Position numbers and translations under genes: made by a program. From contig DASZRK010000020.1 in NCBI GenBank assembly GCA_035549195.1, positions 1-64,000 on the forward strand: a stretch of DNA of 64,000 nt, written 5' to 3'. How positions within the stretch are numbered: the stretch's first letter is position 1; each line of letters opens with the position of its first letter. The notes under the pieces were generated by a model that saw only the letters and a program-made list of their open reading frames with translations, ran no database searches and was not told the DNA's origin. Of this stretch, positions 32,893 to 40,672 are shown one piece after another. This DNA comes from a bacterium (GTDB lineage: Bacteria > Oederibacteriota > Muellerivitia > Muellerivitales > Muellerivitaceae).

Positions 32893-32903
32893 GGATCTCC
32901 CCT

Positions 32904-33290
32904 TTACTGTTTTTCCTCGAAATACAAAGCGAGGTTCACCTTCTCGCCCTTGTCGATGAGCCTGCGACGCATCTGTTCGTCGCGGAACATCAGCCGTTCA
33001 GCCTCCACACCGGCCTCGAAGTCGATCGCCTTGACCTCGGCCAGCATCCTTTCGCCCACCCTCCGCATCCCTTCGCGGAAGCGGGCGTCGTTGCTTTCGT
33101 TGCTCTCGATGGCCGTGTGGACCCCGCATTCCTTCGTCCACCGCCCGATGAACCGCAGGAAGGCCTTGTCCCGCACCAGGTGGACCATGTCCTTCGTCTG
33201 GCGGTCGATGATCTGGCGCTTCCAAGCCAGTTCCTTCTCGGTCTGCTCGGCCGACTTCGCTTGCCTCTCGGACCGGCGTTCCGGGTTCAC
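32904..33290 (-). CDS. Bbp19-like head protein
   Basis: A 128-residue helical protein. FLRFIGRWTKECGVHTAIE, NDARFREGMRRVGERMLAE is the region by which I recognise the Bbp19 family, always found between portal and scaffold genes in related podoviruses. It ends 1-2 bp from the portal stop region. Its exact role in head assembly is not established. Confidence 0.75.
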   Translation of the reverse strand: MNPERRSERQAKSAEQTEKELAWKRQIIDRQTKDMVHLVRDKAFLRFIGRWTKECGVHTAIESNESNDARFREGMRRVGERMLAEVKAIDFEAGVEAERLMFRDEQMRRRLIDKGEKVNLALYFEEKQ

Positions 33291-33291
33291 G

Positions 33292-35061
33292 TCAGGCCGC
33301 CGGGGCCAGGTTGCCCGCCTGCGCCATCTTCAAAAGTTGGGTGACGAGGTTGTTCCCGTCGGTCGGGGTCTGGCCGAGGTTCTTGGCGGTCTGGGAGGCC
33401 TGTTGCATCAGTTCGGCCTGGTGCTGGTCGGCGGCGGCCTTTTGGGAAGCGGCCCTCATCTGGGCCACCACGTCCTCGGGCCGAAGGAAGCCGGCGGGCA
33501 GGTTGAGGATCTTGCCGATCTGGTCGAGGACCGCGCCGAAGTCGATCTTGACCAAGGGCGTTTGGTCGCCCATCTGGACCATCTTTTCGCCGTAGGCCAG
33601 GAGCTTGTCGACGAGGCCCAGCAGGGCCACCTTCTGGGCGCGGGCGAAAGGCGAAATGAATTCGGGCGGGAGGTCGCGGCCGACCAGTTCGGCGGGGGGC
33701 GGGGGCATCTCGCCGGCCTCGTTGAGGATGGTGAAGGTCACGTCGATGCAGTGGCGCAGGGCCCGGAAGACCATCTGGGTCACAGGGCCCAGTTCGACCA
33801 TCTTCTCGTCGCGCAGGGCGTCCACTTCGGTGGCCGAGACCTGGCCGGTCACCGAATCGCGTAGGCGGGAAATGGCCAGGAACAGGTCCGTGAAGAACCC
33901 GCGTTCCACGATGTTCCGCAGGTCCCGCTTGTTCTCCGAGACCCACTTGAGGTCGTGGGCGATCTCGAAGAGGGGGCGCAGGCCCGCCTTGGGGTCGGTC
34001 GAGTTGTCGGCGGTGAACCCGCCTGGGCCCTTCTGGATGATCTCGTCGTTGAAGGCATCCGGCCCGGTCAAGGGAGGGTCCAGGACCAGGTCGGTCCCGT
34101 GGTTCAGGTCCTCGGTCGTTTTGTAGAGCTGCTTGATGTCGGCCAAGACCTGCAGGCCCGGGCATTCGTTGGCGTAGACTTCCTGGCTGCGCTTGGACCA
34201 GCGGGAAACGAAGGCGGGGAACCAGTCGTAGCCGCTTTCCCGCAGGTATTTGCCGGTCAGTTCGCCGGTCGTCTTCTCGAAATAACGGCTCAGCCAGCGT
34301 TTGTACTTGGCCTGGGGTTTGTCGGGCGTGAAGTTGGGGTTGGGCCGGATGACATGGCGGACGACGACCCACCGTTCCATGTTCTCGGTCAGGCCGCTCT
34401 TCCACCAATCGGCCACCTCGGTGGAAAGGTTGGAAAGGTCGTATTGCCCGTCGTCCGTGAGCTTGCAGAACTTGGGGACCAATTGGCGGACCTTGAACTG
34501 CTCTTCCCGCCCGATGGTGTTCACATCCCCGTTCTCGTCGATGTCCAGGACGTAGGTACCCCAGGACAGCGTGTTGTAGCGCACCTTGAAAACGGGGTCT
34601 TGTTCGATGAGGGTCACGGCCGAAGGCAGGCAAAGCAGGTCCGCGAAATGGCTGGCCATCTCGGTGTAGAAGTTGGACCGGTCGAAGGCGGTCAGGAGCC
34701 GCTTGTTGGCGTAGTCCAGGAAGGCCTTGACGGCCGAGCGGACCGCCAGTTGTTCCTCGTCCACGCCCAGGATGACCCAGGGGGAGGCGGGCGACGTGCA
34801 GCCCGAAAGGAACCCGGCGATGGCCGTGCGGAGGGCCAGGACCGTGGTGGAATCGAAGATGTTGTCGTTGAAGTCGTGGGAGAAATTATCGACGGCGGTG
34901 GTGGTCTGGTTGGCCTGGAGCAACCAGCGCAGGCGGTGGACGAGCAGGTTGTCGTTGATCTCGCGGGCCCACGGATCCACCGCGTTGCGGAGGGTCAGCA
35001 GGTTGACGAAGATCTTCGCGTCGTCCTGGTAGGCTGGAAAAGGAGGTTGGGGAACGGCCAT
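33292..35061 (-). CDS. Portal (head-to-tail connector) protein
   Basis: A 589-residue protein forming the dodecameric DNA gate at one vertex. VNLLTLRNAVDPWAREIND at the N terminus, FLDYANKRLLTAFDRSNFY, LCLPSAVTLIEQDP and the Pro/Gln-rich end fit podovirus portals. The start codon stands just 3' of a GGAACC/GGTTCC hairpin that completes the 63-bp leader element, which may control its translation. Confidence 0.86.
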   Translation of the reverse strand: MAVPQPPFPAYQDDAKIFVNLLTLRNAVDPWAREINDNLLVHRLRWLLQANQTTTAVDNFSHDFNDNIFDSTTVLALRTAIAGFLSGCTSPASPWVILGVDEEQLAVRSAVKAFLDYANKRLLTAFDRSNFYTEMASHFADLLCLPSAVTLIEQDPVFKVRYNTLSWGTYVLDIDENGDVNTIGREEQFKVRQLVPKFCKLTDDGQYDLSNLSTEVADWWKSGLTENMERWVVVRHVIRPNPNFTPDKPQAKYKRWLSRYFEKTTGELTGKYLRESGYDWFPAFVSRWSKRSQEVYANECPGLQVLADIKQLYKTTEDLNHGTDLVLDPPLTGPDAFNDEIIQKGPGGFTADNSTDPKAGLRPLFEIAHDLKWVSENKRDLRNIVERGFFTDLFLAISRLRDSVTGQVSATEVDALRDEKMVELGPVTQMVFRALRHCIDVTFTILNEAGEMPPPPAELVGRDLPPEFISPFARAQKVALLGLVDKLLAYGEKMVQMGDQTPLVKIDFGAVLDQIGKILNLPAGFLRPEDVVAQMRAASQKAAADQHQAELMQQASQTAKNLGQTPTDGNNLVTQLLKMAQAGNLAPAA

Positions 35062-35075
35062 CGGGAACCTTTTTT

Positions 35076-35138
35076 GTCAGGTTCCAAGGTGGCCGTGGGC
35101 GGGCCCCGTTACCGGGGGTTGGCGTCAGGCGGGCTTGG
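35076..35138 (-). promoter_or_regulatory. 63-bp leader RNA element before portal
   Basis: A perfect copy of 37176-37238. On the minus strand CCAAG and CTTGG close the element, an inner CCCCG-GTAA-CGGGG hairpin has a GNRA-type loop, and CCCGCC occurs twice. A second hairpin (GGAACC, loop, GGTTCC) follows and ends 2 nt before the portal ATG. Confidence 0.8.
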
Positions 35139-35149
35139 TGAAGTAGGTG

Positions 35150-35278
35150 CTACTTGCCTCCACTGCGTATCAGGTCGGTCGAAACACCTTCGGCGATCAA
35201 CCATTTTTCCCAGGCGGCGCAAGCCCCCCGGAGAAGCCTCAAAAGCGTCACGTGCAGGATCTGGGTCGGGAGGCTCAA
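35150..35278 (-). CDS. Possible 42-residue microprotein
   Basis: A TTG-start frame overlapping the stop of the 89-residue gene (TTGA). It is hydrophobic/basic at the start (LHVTLLRLLRGACAAWEKW) and ends VSTDLIRSGGK. It fills the gap before the leader element exactly, ending 12 bp from it. TTGA coupling is used elsewhere in this phage, but no family is recognised. Confidence 0.42.
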   Translation of the reverse strand: MSLPTQILHVTLLRLLRGACAAWEKWLIAEGVSTDLIRSGGK

Positions 35279-35544
35279 CCGGCCAACCCCATTTTCGTGG
35301 TGTAGATCGAGCCGCCCTTCTGGGCTTGCCAGGAAGTCAGCTGGTTGAACGCGGTCGAAAGTTGGGCTGCGTTGTCGCGCTCAGCCTTTTGACGGGTCAT
35401 GAAATCCTGGGCATCCTTCAGGGCCTTGGCGGCTGCGGCCTTTTGTTTCTTCTCCAGATCCCCGGCGGCGTCAGCGGTCTGGATCCCGCCGATGACGGAA
35501 CCGAGCCCATCCACACCCATCTTCAATGCGTCGGTGAATCCCAT
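35275..35544 (-). CDS. Small hypothetical virion or assembly protein
   Basis: An 89-residue protein with a glycine-rich start (VDGLGSVIGGIQTADAAGD) and a long Lys/Ala-rich helix (KKQKAAAAKALKDAQDFM). It is the first gene after candidate promoter B and precedes portal. Its size and helix content suit a minor virion or head-completion protein, but this is inference only. Confidence 0.68.
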   Translation of the reverse strand: MGFTDALKMGVDGLGSVIGGIQTADAAGDLEKKQKAAAAKALKDAQDFMTRQKAERDNAAQLSTAFNQLTSWQAQKGGSIYTTKMGLAG

Positions 35545-35550
35545 GAATTC

Positions 35551-35584
35551 AAATTATTCAAGAGGCCTTGGATGTTCAATCCCC
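35551..35584 (-). promoter_or_regulatory. Candidate late promoter B
   Basis: The shared GGGGATTGAACAT motif supplies TTGAAC as -35, followed after exactly 17 bp by TAATTT as -10. It lies between the terL stop and the first gene of the portal unit, in the right direction. It is the best -35/-10 match of the three sites. Confidence 0.6.
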
Positions 35585-35598
35585 AAAATCGCATATCT

Positions 35599-37161
35599 TC
35601 ACCGGCCGCGGGCACGGGACAGGCGGTCCTTGAGGCTGTAGGGCTTTGCCTGCCGGTTATTGCGGGCGGCCTTTTCCCAGACGTTCTTGGGTTGTTTCAG
35701 GGGTTCGATGTGGAAGGCCCAAAGCATGGCGGCCGCGTCCCCGTCGTTGGGGCTAGGCAGGTTCATGCTCTTCATCGTGGACTTCTTGACCAGCATCACC
35801 TTGTCGTGTTCGTCCAGGGTGGCCTCCTGGTTGGTGATGTCCCGGCGCAGGTATTTGTCGTCGTCCACGGCCGCGTGGAGCCGCAGGGCATCCCGCAGGC
35901 GGGCCCAGGAATAGGCCCGCATATTGCGGTAAAGCCGCTCCCCATTGGGGCCTTCCTTGTCGGTGCTGGTCACCGCCCCCACGAAGGGCAGCACCTTGAT
36001 GCCTGTTCGTTTCAGGTTGTTGAAGACCGGCCCGCCGGCGCCCGAGGCGTCGATGATGAGGATGTCGGGCTTGCGCGGAAGGCCGTAATTGCGGGGGTTG
36101 GCGAAGATATCGTGGATCTTGCCTTCCAACACTGCGTTGTCTCGGACTTCGGAGCCGGGGATGCGGATGGTCGGAAATGTGCGCATGTCCGAGCCCAACC
36201 GGAACCGGATGACGCAATCGTCCTCGCCCCCGAAAGCGGGGTCGCAGGCCATCACCAGAGGATCGTCCGGCCGCCAGGTCACTTCCCGGCATTCAGCTTC
36301 CTCCAGGAATTCGGCGGGGATGAACTGCAAAGCCGAGGAACGTGGCAAAAGGCCCAGGATATGGGTCCGGCAAAAGTCGCTGTCCAGACCATATTCCTTG
36401 ATCCATTCATCGTGCAGTTGCTTGTTGGCGTTCTCGACCGTCCGGCAATCGACCGAGTTGTGGACCCAGTTCATGGCCTTGGACCCGAAAGTGATCTCGG
36501 CGAACCAACCGTTGTTCCGGGTCCCGTTCCCGTTCACGTGGTGGATGATCTCGGTGAAGGTGTCGGTGTTCGAGCCCTCGGCGGTCTGCCAGACGGGGTC
36601 GGGAATCTGGCTGGATTCCTCGAAGATCTTGATGATCCGGCGTCCTTCGTTGTGCATCCCGGCCCCGGATTCGGGATGGTTGAGGCTCCAGGGCTGCATG
36701 TCCACGCGCCATTCGAGCTTGTATTGCGGGTTGACGGGGAAAAGGGCCGTGGCGGTCAGGGTGAAGAAATGGCGGGCGATGAAGAGGGAATACCACTTGC
36801 TCATTTCGGGCCAGAACTTGGTGGCCAGCTGGTCGGCGGTCCCCGAGGTCACGAACCCGCGGGTGAGTTCGCAGGTAGTGAAGGCCCACAAGAGCTTGAA
36901 GACCGACTTGGCCGACTTTCCGTTGCCGTTCCCGGCGATGTCCGCCTCGCGGTCGAGCATGTATTGGGTCCGGGGCCCCCAATGTTCGATGCGCTTTTCC
37001 ATCGCCTTGAGGCTGTCCAATTGCCAGCGATAGGGTTGTTTATGCTCGAGGTGGGTGCCCTTGCGGCCCCAGGGGAAGGCCCACATGACGAACTGGTAGG
37101 GCTTGTATTTGAACCGGGCCAGGTCTTGGGCAACGGCTTTTTGGTCGGCGAGGGAGATCAA
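35599..37161 (-). CDS. terL: Terminase large subunit
   Basis: ATP-driven packaging motor and headful or site nuclease. In 520 residues the N-terminal ATPase shows a Walker A-like GNGNGKSA near residue 80 and a following helicase-like core. The C-terminal RNase H-like nuclease shows MACDPAFGGEDD, ILIIDASGAGG and NDGDAAAMLWAF, with its acidic residues. The start is a TTG complementing 37159-37161, placed 3 nt after a GGAACC/GGTTCC hairpin. Confidence 0.92.
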   Translation of the reverse strand: MISLADQKAVAQDLARFKYKPYQFVMWAFPWGRKGTHLEHKQPYRWQLDSLKAMEKRIEHWGPRTQYMLDREADIAGNGNGKSAKSVFKLLWAFTTCELTRGFVTSGTADQLATKFWPEMSKWYSLFIARHFFTLTATALFPVNPQYKLEWRVDMQPWSLNHPESGAGMHNEGRRIIKIFEESSQIPDPVWQTAEGSNTDTFTEIIHHVNGNGTRNNGWFAEITFGSKAMNWVHNSVDCRTVENANKQLHDEWIKEYGLDSDFCRTHILGLLPRSSALQFIPAEFLEEAECREVTWRPDDPLVMACDPAFGGEDDCVIRFRLGSDMRTFPTIRIPGSEVRDNAVLEGKIHDIFANPRNYGLPRKPDILIIDASGAGGPVFNNLKRTGIKVLPFVGAVTSTDKEGPNGERLYRNMRAYSWARLRDALRLHAAVDDDKYLRRDITNQEATLDEHDKVMLVKKSTMKSMNLPSPNDGDAAAMLWAFHIEPLKQPKNVWEKAARNNRQAKPYSLKDRLSRARGR

Positions 37162-37175
37162 TTGGAACCCCGAAA

Positions 37176-37238
37176 GTCAGGTTCCAAGGTGGCCGTGGGC
37201 GGGCCCCGTTACCGGGGGTTGGCGTCAGGCGGGCTTGG
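37176..37238 (-). promoter_or_regulatory. 63-bp leader RNA element before terL
   Basis: Identical to 35076-35138 over all 63 bp. It occupies nearly the whole intergenic space between the zinc-ribbon gene and terL. A downstream GGAACC-loop-GGTTCC hairpin is again present, with a different loop (TGACTTTCGG), just before the TTG start. Confidence 0.8.
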
Positions 37239-37246
37239 GCGTCGGC

Positions 37247-37618
37247 TCAGTTGTACGGATGCAGGATCTTCTTGCTTTTGGGCAAGACCAACCGGGGCAG
37301 GGCCGCTTCGAGCTTGTCGATCTTGGCCTTGGCTGTGCGCTTTTCATCCGCGTTCTCGATGGGTTTGAACCCGTTGGCCACGTAGGCCTTGAGGTCCAGG
37401 GACGCCGACAAGAAGCGGTTGAAGATCGTTTCTCGCCACAAATGCTGCCAAAGGGCCGGGTTTTCCAGGGCCTTCTCAAAGACCTTCTTCGAGACTAGGA
37501 CCGTGATCTCCAGGTTCTCTTCGGGGGTGTCGTCGGGGATCATGTAATGGCAGGATGGGCAAAGACCGCCTTGAAGTTCTTCCTGGCATAAGGGACAGAA
37601 ATTCATGGGTTCGTTCAC
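37247..37618 (-). CDS. Hypothetical zinc-ribbon protein of the packaging unit
   Basis: A 123-residue protein beginning at a GTG that overlaps the terS stop (GTGA). NFCPLCQEELQGGLCPSCHY forms a CxxC...CxxC zinc ribbon, followed by a helical domain (KKVFEKALENPALWQHLW, KAKIDKLEAALPRLV). It lies between small and large terminase genes and may be an accessory packaging factor; no family is recognised. Confidence 0.68.
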   Translation of the reverse strand: MNEPMNFCPLCQEELQGGLCPSCHYMIPDDTPEENLEITVLVSKKVFEKALENPALWQHLWRETIFNRFLSASLDLKAYVANGFKPIENADEKRTAKAKIDKLEAALPRLVLPKSKKILHPYN

Positions 37619-38037
37619 GCGATCCCCGCCCTCTGCCTGCCGGCCTTCAATTCCTCGGCCAGGTCGATCAGTTGGGCCCCGAGGTCCTTGGATTCGGTCG
37701 GGATCCGATACCGCTTGCTCTTGGCCTGGATCAATTTCCACAGCAAATTATTGTCGAAACGCCGGATGGTCCCGACCTCCGCGCCCTCGTAGAAAACGGG
37801 CTCTTCCCATCCGTCCCGGGCCCGATTGATGGCCACCGGCAAAAGATGGGCTTCCGCGCCGATCTCGTTGGACATGGCCACCTGTTCGGCGAACTTGGCG
37901 TCGGCCTTCATGTGGTCATAGGGCGTCTGGCGCGAAACACCGGCCTTTTCGGCGGCTTGCACGATCGTGTCACCGTTCTGGAGGCACTGCAGGAACTTTT
38001 CCTTGGCCTTTGGCGTAAACTTTGTACGATTTGCCAT
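37615..38037 (-). CDS. terS: Terminase small subunit-like DNA-binding protein
   Basis: A 140-residue protein with an N-terminal helix-turn-helix (KEKFLQCLQNGDTIVQAAEK, AGVSRQTPYDHMKADAKFAE) like terminase small subunits, then helical oligomerisation and tail parts (RRFDNNLLWKLIQAKSKR). It stands two genes before terL, right after candidate late promoter A. It is expected to recognise the packaging start site. Confidence 0.85.
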   Translation of the reverse strand: MANRTKFTPKAKEKFLQCLQNGDTIVQAAEKAGVSRQTPYDHMKADAKFAEQVAMSNEIGAEAHLLPVAINRARDGWEEPVFYEGAEVGTIRRFDNNLLWKLIQAKSKRYRIPTESKDLGAQLIDLAEELKAGRQRAGIA

Positions 38038-38043
38038 GTCTTA

Positions 38044-38077
38044 ATCTGATTCCCGTTGCTTGAAATGTTCAATCCCC
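38044..38077 (-). promoter_or_regulatory. Candidate late promoter A
   Basis: GGGGATTGAACAT supplies TTGAAC as -35; TCAGAT follows after 17 bp. It lies 7 bp upstream of the terS start, so the transcript would have a very short leader unless a different -10 is used. The motif matches sites B and C over 13 bp. Confidence 0.5.
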
Positions 38078-38091
38078 CAAATTCAGGGGCC

Positions 38092-38295
38092 CTAGATATT
38101 GGGGTTCAATTGCCCCATCGACCCTTGCGACTGGGACAGGATCAGGATTTCATCCTGGCTCGTCAGGATGACGCCCTGGCTGCGGCAGGCCTCGCGCATG
38201 GCTTCCAAAGCCGGGCAACGTCGCCGCCCAACGACCCTTTCCGCGAATTTCCGGCGGTATTTATACTTTTTCTTCGGCCTATCCGTCGGCTCCAT
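38092..38295 (-). CDS. Small basic hypothetical protein
   Basis: Sixty-seven residues starting MEPTDRPKKKYKYRRKF after GGGGGAT. The basic N terminus could bind nucleic acid. The second half has CPALEAMREACRSQGVILT and an acidic/hydrophobic stretch (SQDEILILSQSQ). It is the last gene before the packaging unit. Function unknown. Confidence 0.6.
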   Translation of the reverse strand: MEPTDRPKKKYKYRRKFAERVVGRRRCPALEAMREACRSQGVILTSQDEILILSQSQGSMGQLNPNI

Positions 38296-38342
38296 TGATC
38301 CCCCCACTCTTTGAAATCACCGTCCCCACGGTGTACGGCCCT

Positions 38343-38546
38343 TCAAGGCTTTTGAGGCGCTTCCCTCTCGGCCGTGAAGTTCTTACAAGCCCTCACCTGT
38401 TCGTTCGGCACGTGCCAGATCTCGCCGTTGTCCAGGAAAACCACCCAAATGGCCGAGGTTTCCAGGCCGGGCCAGATGTAGATGTGCGCCCAACCGGATC
38501 CTTTCGTGGTTTCAAGGTAGACCGGTGGGTTTAGTTGGATGATCAC
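38343..38546 (-). CDS. Hypothetical 67-residue phage protein
   Basis: Aromatic-rich small beta protein (GWAHIYIWPGLETSAIWVVF, DNGEIWHVPNEQV). A compact SH3-like or beta-barrel fold is plausible from the alternating pattern. Unrecognised; part of the run of small early genes. Confidence 0.6.
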   Translation of the reverse strand: MIIQLNPPVYLETTKGSGWAHIYIWPGLETSAIWVVFLDNGEIWHVPNEQVRACKNFTAEREAPQKP

Positions 38547-38574
38547 CGCTTCATTTCCTCAAGTTTCCCAATTA

Positions 38575-38715
38575 CTAAAGTTCGCCATGCTCAATAAGCC
38601 ACTTCATCAGCTTTACGCACAAATCCCTAGCCTCTTGAAAATTCAACCGAAGCTGGTGAAATTCAACATTCCAAACATAGGTGTTGGAACCCTCGGTTGA
38701 AGTTGGCACTTCCAT
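38575..38715 (-). CDS. 46-residue microprotein
   Basis: AAAGGAGG lies 6 nt before the ATG. The product (SNTYVWNVEFHQLRLNF, then LCVKLMKWLIEHGEL) is helical and amphipathic. It directly follows the structured inverted repeat at 38728-38831, whose arm ends a few bases from the ribosome-binding site, so the repeat may regulate this gene. Unrecognised. Confidence 0.6.
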   Translation of the reverse strand: MEVPTSTEGSNTYVWNVEFHQLRLNFQEARDLCVKLMKWLIEHGEL

Positions 38716-38727
38716 TCGTCCTCCTTT

Positions 38728-38831
38728 GTCACGGCTCACGGGGGTCATCTTGGTTTCTCACCAAGCTCAGTATCCTGTCCGGGAATGCCCGGGCCGACCG
38801 CATGATTTCTGTGACCCCCGTCAACCGTGAC
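38728..38831. repeat. Long inverted repeat enclosing two hairpins
   Basis: Arms of 20 bp (GTCACGG...GGGGTCA at 38728-38747; TGACCCC...CCGTGAC at 38812-38831) match at 18 positions. Between them are a CTTGGT/ACCAAG hairpin (38749-38765) and a CCGGG/CCCGG hairpin (38779-38792). The result is a branched fold of about 104 nt. It could be a structured RNA in the leader of the 38575-38715 gene, a replication origin or a packaging site. Confidence 0.72.
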
Positions 38832-38886
38832 GCTCATTAGTTACAATCAAAAGCAAGCCCCGTATGGCCGGGACCACGCCTTAGAC

Positions 38887-39042
38887 CTAGGCCTTGTGGA
38901 TAAACAACTCAAGGTGGCGCTCATCATTGCCGTCCTTGATAATCTGATCCCGATTGGCCTTGAAAATCTCTTCCGCTTCCTTTGGCCCCTCGGCTTCTAC
39001 AACCGACTGGCCCACGGAAGTCCAGCTCACAATGAACTTCAT
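38887..39042 (-). CDS. 51-residue microprotein
   Basis: A perfect AAGGAGG ribosome-binding site lies 5 nt before the ATG complementing 39040-39042. The product (MKFIVSWTSVGQSVVEAEGP, then EEIFKANRDQIIKDGND) looks like a small alpha/beta domain, with a composition of a real protein. No family is recognised. A weak GC hairpin follows the stop (CCCG/CGGG near 38858-38873). Confidence 0.65.
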   Translation of the reverse strand: MKFIVSWTSVGQSVVEAEGPKEAEEIFKANRDQIIKDGNDERHLELFIHKA

Positions 39043-39082
39043 AATTCCTCCTTGTTGCCACCCATAATTGGGTATGGCTTAT

Positions 39083-39736
39083 TCACGCTTTGTGTGTAGT
39101 GTGGTTATTGAGGACCGCTTGGACTTCTGGGTATAAATCCTCAAAGTAAACTCCACCGTTTGCTTGGTCTCCCACTCTATCGCTATCCTTCCAAACCTTC
39201 CCCTCTGGCGCTGGCCCTGGGGCTACAAAAAAGTGCCAGTTTTCGAGGTCTCTAGACCCGTTGTCGTGGTGGATTGCGTCTTTCTCGAATGAACCGCAAC
39301 GCTGGCACCTCTCGCCCTCGGCGCTCTTGGCGGGTTGGGGCGCACGAAAATATGACAGCGGCCTTGTAACGCCCGGGCACACATTCTCGCTCAGGTGTTC
39401 TTGTTCCGTTCTCCCGCAGTTCTCACACGCAGGGCAAGCCGTGATGGGTGGCCTTGGATATTGCGAACATTCATCGTGACGGCAATACTTCAAGCTCCAT
39501 GACGGGGCGTGGCAAATAAAAGGAAAACGCTCAAGCTCCGTGATAGTGGCGGTGGGTTCGGATAGGGCTTCCAATTCGGCCAGTTTCTTTTTTGCAAATC
39601 GCCAGTAACAGTCACACTTTTTCCAATAGCCATCGGGTTGTTGACATTCGTGGACCAAGTCAAAAGCCATCCGCCGTAGCGCCTCTTTGGCCATCTCCAA
39701 CGCTTCCCGATACCTCTGTTCGTTCGTCTGGCTCAT
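39083..39736 (-). CDS. Hypothetical multi-zinc-finger phage protein
   Basis: A 217-residue protein with an N-terminal helix (YREALEMAKEALRRMAFDL), a Cys pair region (KKCDCYWRF), then CPACENCGRTEQEHL and CQRCGSFEKDAIHHDNG, two zinc-knuckle-like patterns. The C terminus is acidic (GGVYFEDLYPEVQAVLNN). Its start overlaps the stop of the preceding gene. Unrecognised. Confidence 0.65.
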   Translation of the reverse strand: MSQTNEQRYREALEMAKEALRRMAFDLVHECQQPDGYWKKCDCYWRFAKKKLAELEALSEPTATITELERFPFICHAPSWSLKYCRHDECSQYPRPPITACPACENCGRTEQEHLSENVCPGVTRPLSYFRAPQPAKSAEGERCQRCGSFEKDAIHHDNGSRDLENWHFFVAPGPAPEGKVWKDSDRVGDQANGGVYFEDLYPEVQAVLNNHTTHKA

Positions 39737-39948
39737 CGGTCACTCCTAACCGTTTTCATTGGCATCCAACGCACACTGAACCACGCCCATTCGTGCCACC
39801 ATACGTTCCATGTGTTGTTGATGGTTCGTATCTTCCAACGGTCCGCACGATGAAACCAGATGGTGAACCAACCAATCCAAATCATGAAGGACCAGCGATA
39901 GTCCACTTGTTGCGGAAGTTTTTCAACTGGACCGATTTTGAATATCAT
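39733..39948 (-). CDS. Trp-rich hypothetical protein
   Basis: Seventy-one residues starting at MIFKIGPVEKLPQQ, with AGGGGAG upstream and an ATGA overlap with the preceding stop. Very rich in tryptophan (WSFMIWIGWFTIWF, WNVWWHEWAWFSV), which is unusual and suggests a membrane-interface or beta-sheet protein. Function unknown. Confidence 0.6.
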   Translation of the reverse strand: MIFKIGPVEKLPQQVDYRWSFMIWIGWFTIWFHRADRWKIRTINNTWNVWWHEWAWFSVRWMPMKTVRSDR

Positions 39949-40535
39949 TTCTGCTCCCCTTGGTCGGCTTTGAACGCTTCCCATGCTTGGTCTAAAGTGT
40001 AGTGCTTGGTGCAAAACGCATCGTATCCGGCCTCGAAAATCTTTCGGTCCCTTTCCCCGCTCGGCCCAGGTTGGGTGAGGGCTTCGAGTTCAGCCATCTT
40101 CTTGAGGATATTGTTAATCACCGCAAGCCTTAATCTGGCTCTTCCGGGTGGCGTGTATTCGCCTGAAACTCGAATGCTTTCAAGAAAGTTCTTCAGCTTT
40201 TCCCATCGCCCGTCCCCTGGGATTGAGGGGCGAGCTTTTAGGCCTTCGGCGTAGGCGATATTGAGCCCCAGTATCTTTCCTGCCGCTTCTTCGGCTGTGG
40301 AATGAGCGCTGTCCCAGTTCGGCCCCGAGACCGTGAAACAGGTATGGCCTTCCGGCGGCGGGAACACTTGGTACGGCTTCTTGAGTGAATCGGTCCCAAT
40401 GATGTGGGAAACGTCAAACGGCTCCAGCCTGGGTTCGCTCATGGGCTTAGATGCAAAGACGCCCTCAATCTTCCCGGTCGGTGGGTCGCACTTCACTAAA
40501 TTTTCTTTCCCCGGCTCGCACATTTCGCCGCTCAA
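39945..40535 (-). CDS. Hypothetical phage protein with TTG start
   Basis: A 196-residue protein. AAGGAG lies 6 nt before the TTG complementing 40533-40535, and that TTG overlaps the stop of the 46-residue zinc-finger gene (TTGA), so this start is preferred over the upstream ATG. C-terminal helices (AVINNILKKMAELEALTQ, FEAGYDAFCTKHYTLDQAW) resemble the N terminus of the 39083-39736 protein in pattern (MAELEAL / LAELEAL). Confidence 0.65.
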   Translation of the reverse strand: MSGEMCEPGKENLVKCDPPTGKIEGVFASKPMSEPRLEPFDVSHIIGTDSLKKPYQVFPPPEGHTCFTVSGPNWDSAHSTAEEAAGKILGLNIAYAEGLKARPSIPGDGRWEKLKNFLESIRVSGEYTPPGRARLRLAVINNILKKMAELEALTQPGPSGERDRKIFEAGYDAFCTKHYTLDQAWEAFKADQGEQK

Positions 40536-40672
40536 TTGGCGCTCCTTTTCAAAACGAACTTGTGGCATTTGAGGCAATACTTTTTGGTCTTATACCAGGG
40601 GACCGGAAGCGTCCGGCGCTCAGGGTGGTTGCACTTGCTCTCGTCCACCTTCCCCTTATCCCCTCTAGCCAC
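40532..40672 (-). CDS. 46-residue zinc-finger microprotein
   Basis: GTG start within the stop overlap of the preceding gene (GTGGCTAG). CNHPERRTLPVPW then YCLKCHKFVLKR gives a C-x-H...CxxC set that could bind one zinc. It ends in a TTGA overlap with the next gene. Short overlaps at both ends support translation. Confidence 0.55.
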   Translation of the reverse strand: MARGDKGKVDESKCNHPERRTLPVPWYKTKKYCLKCHKFVLKRSAN

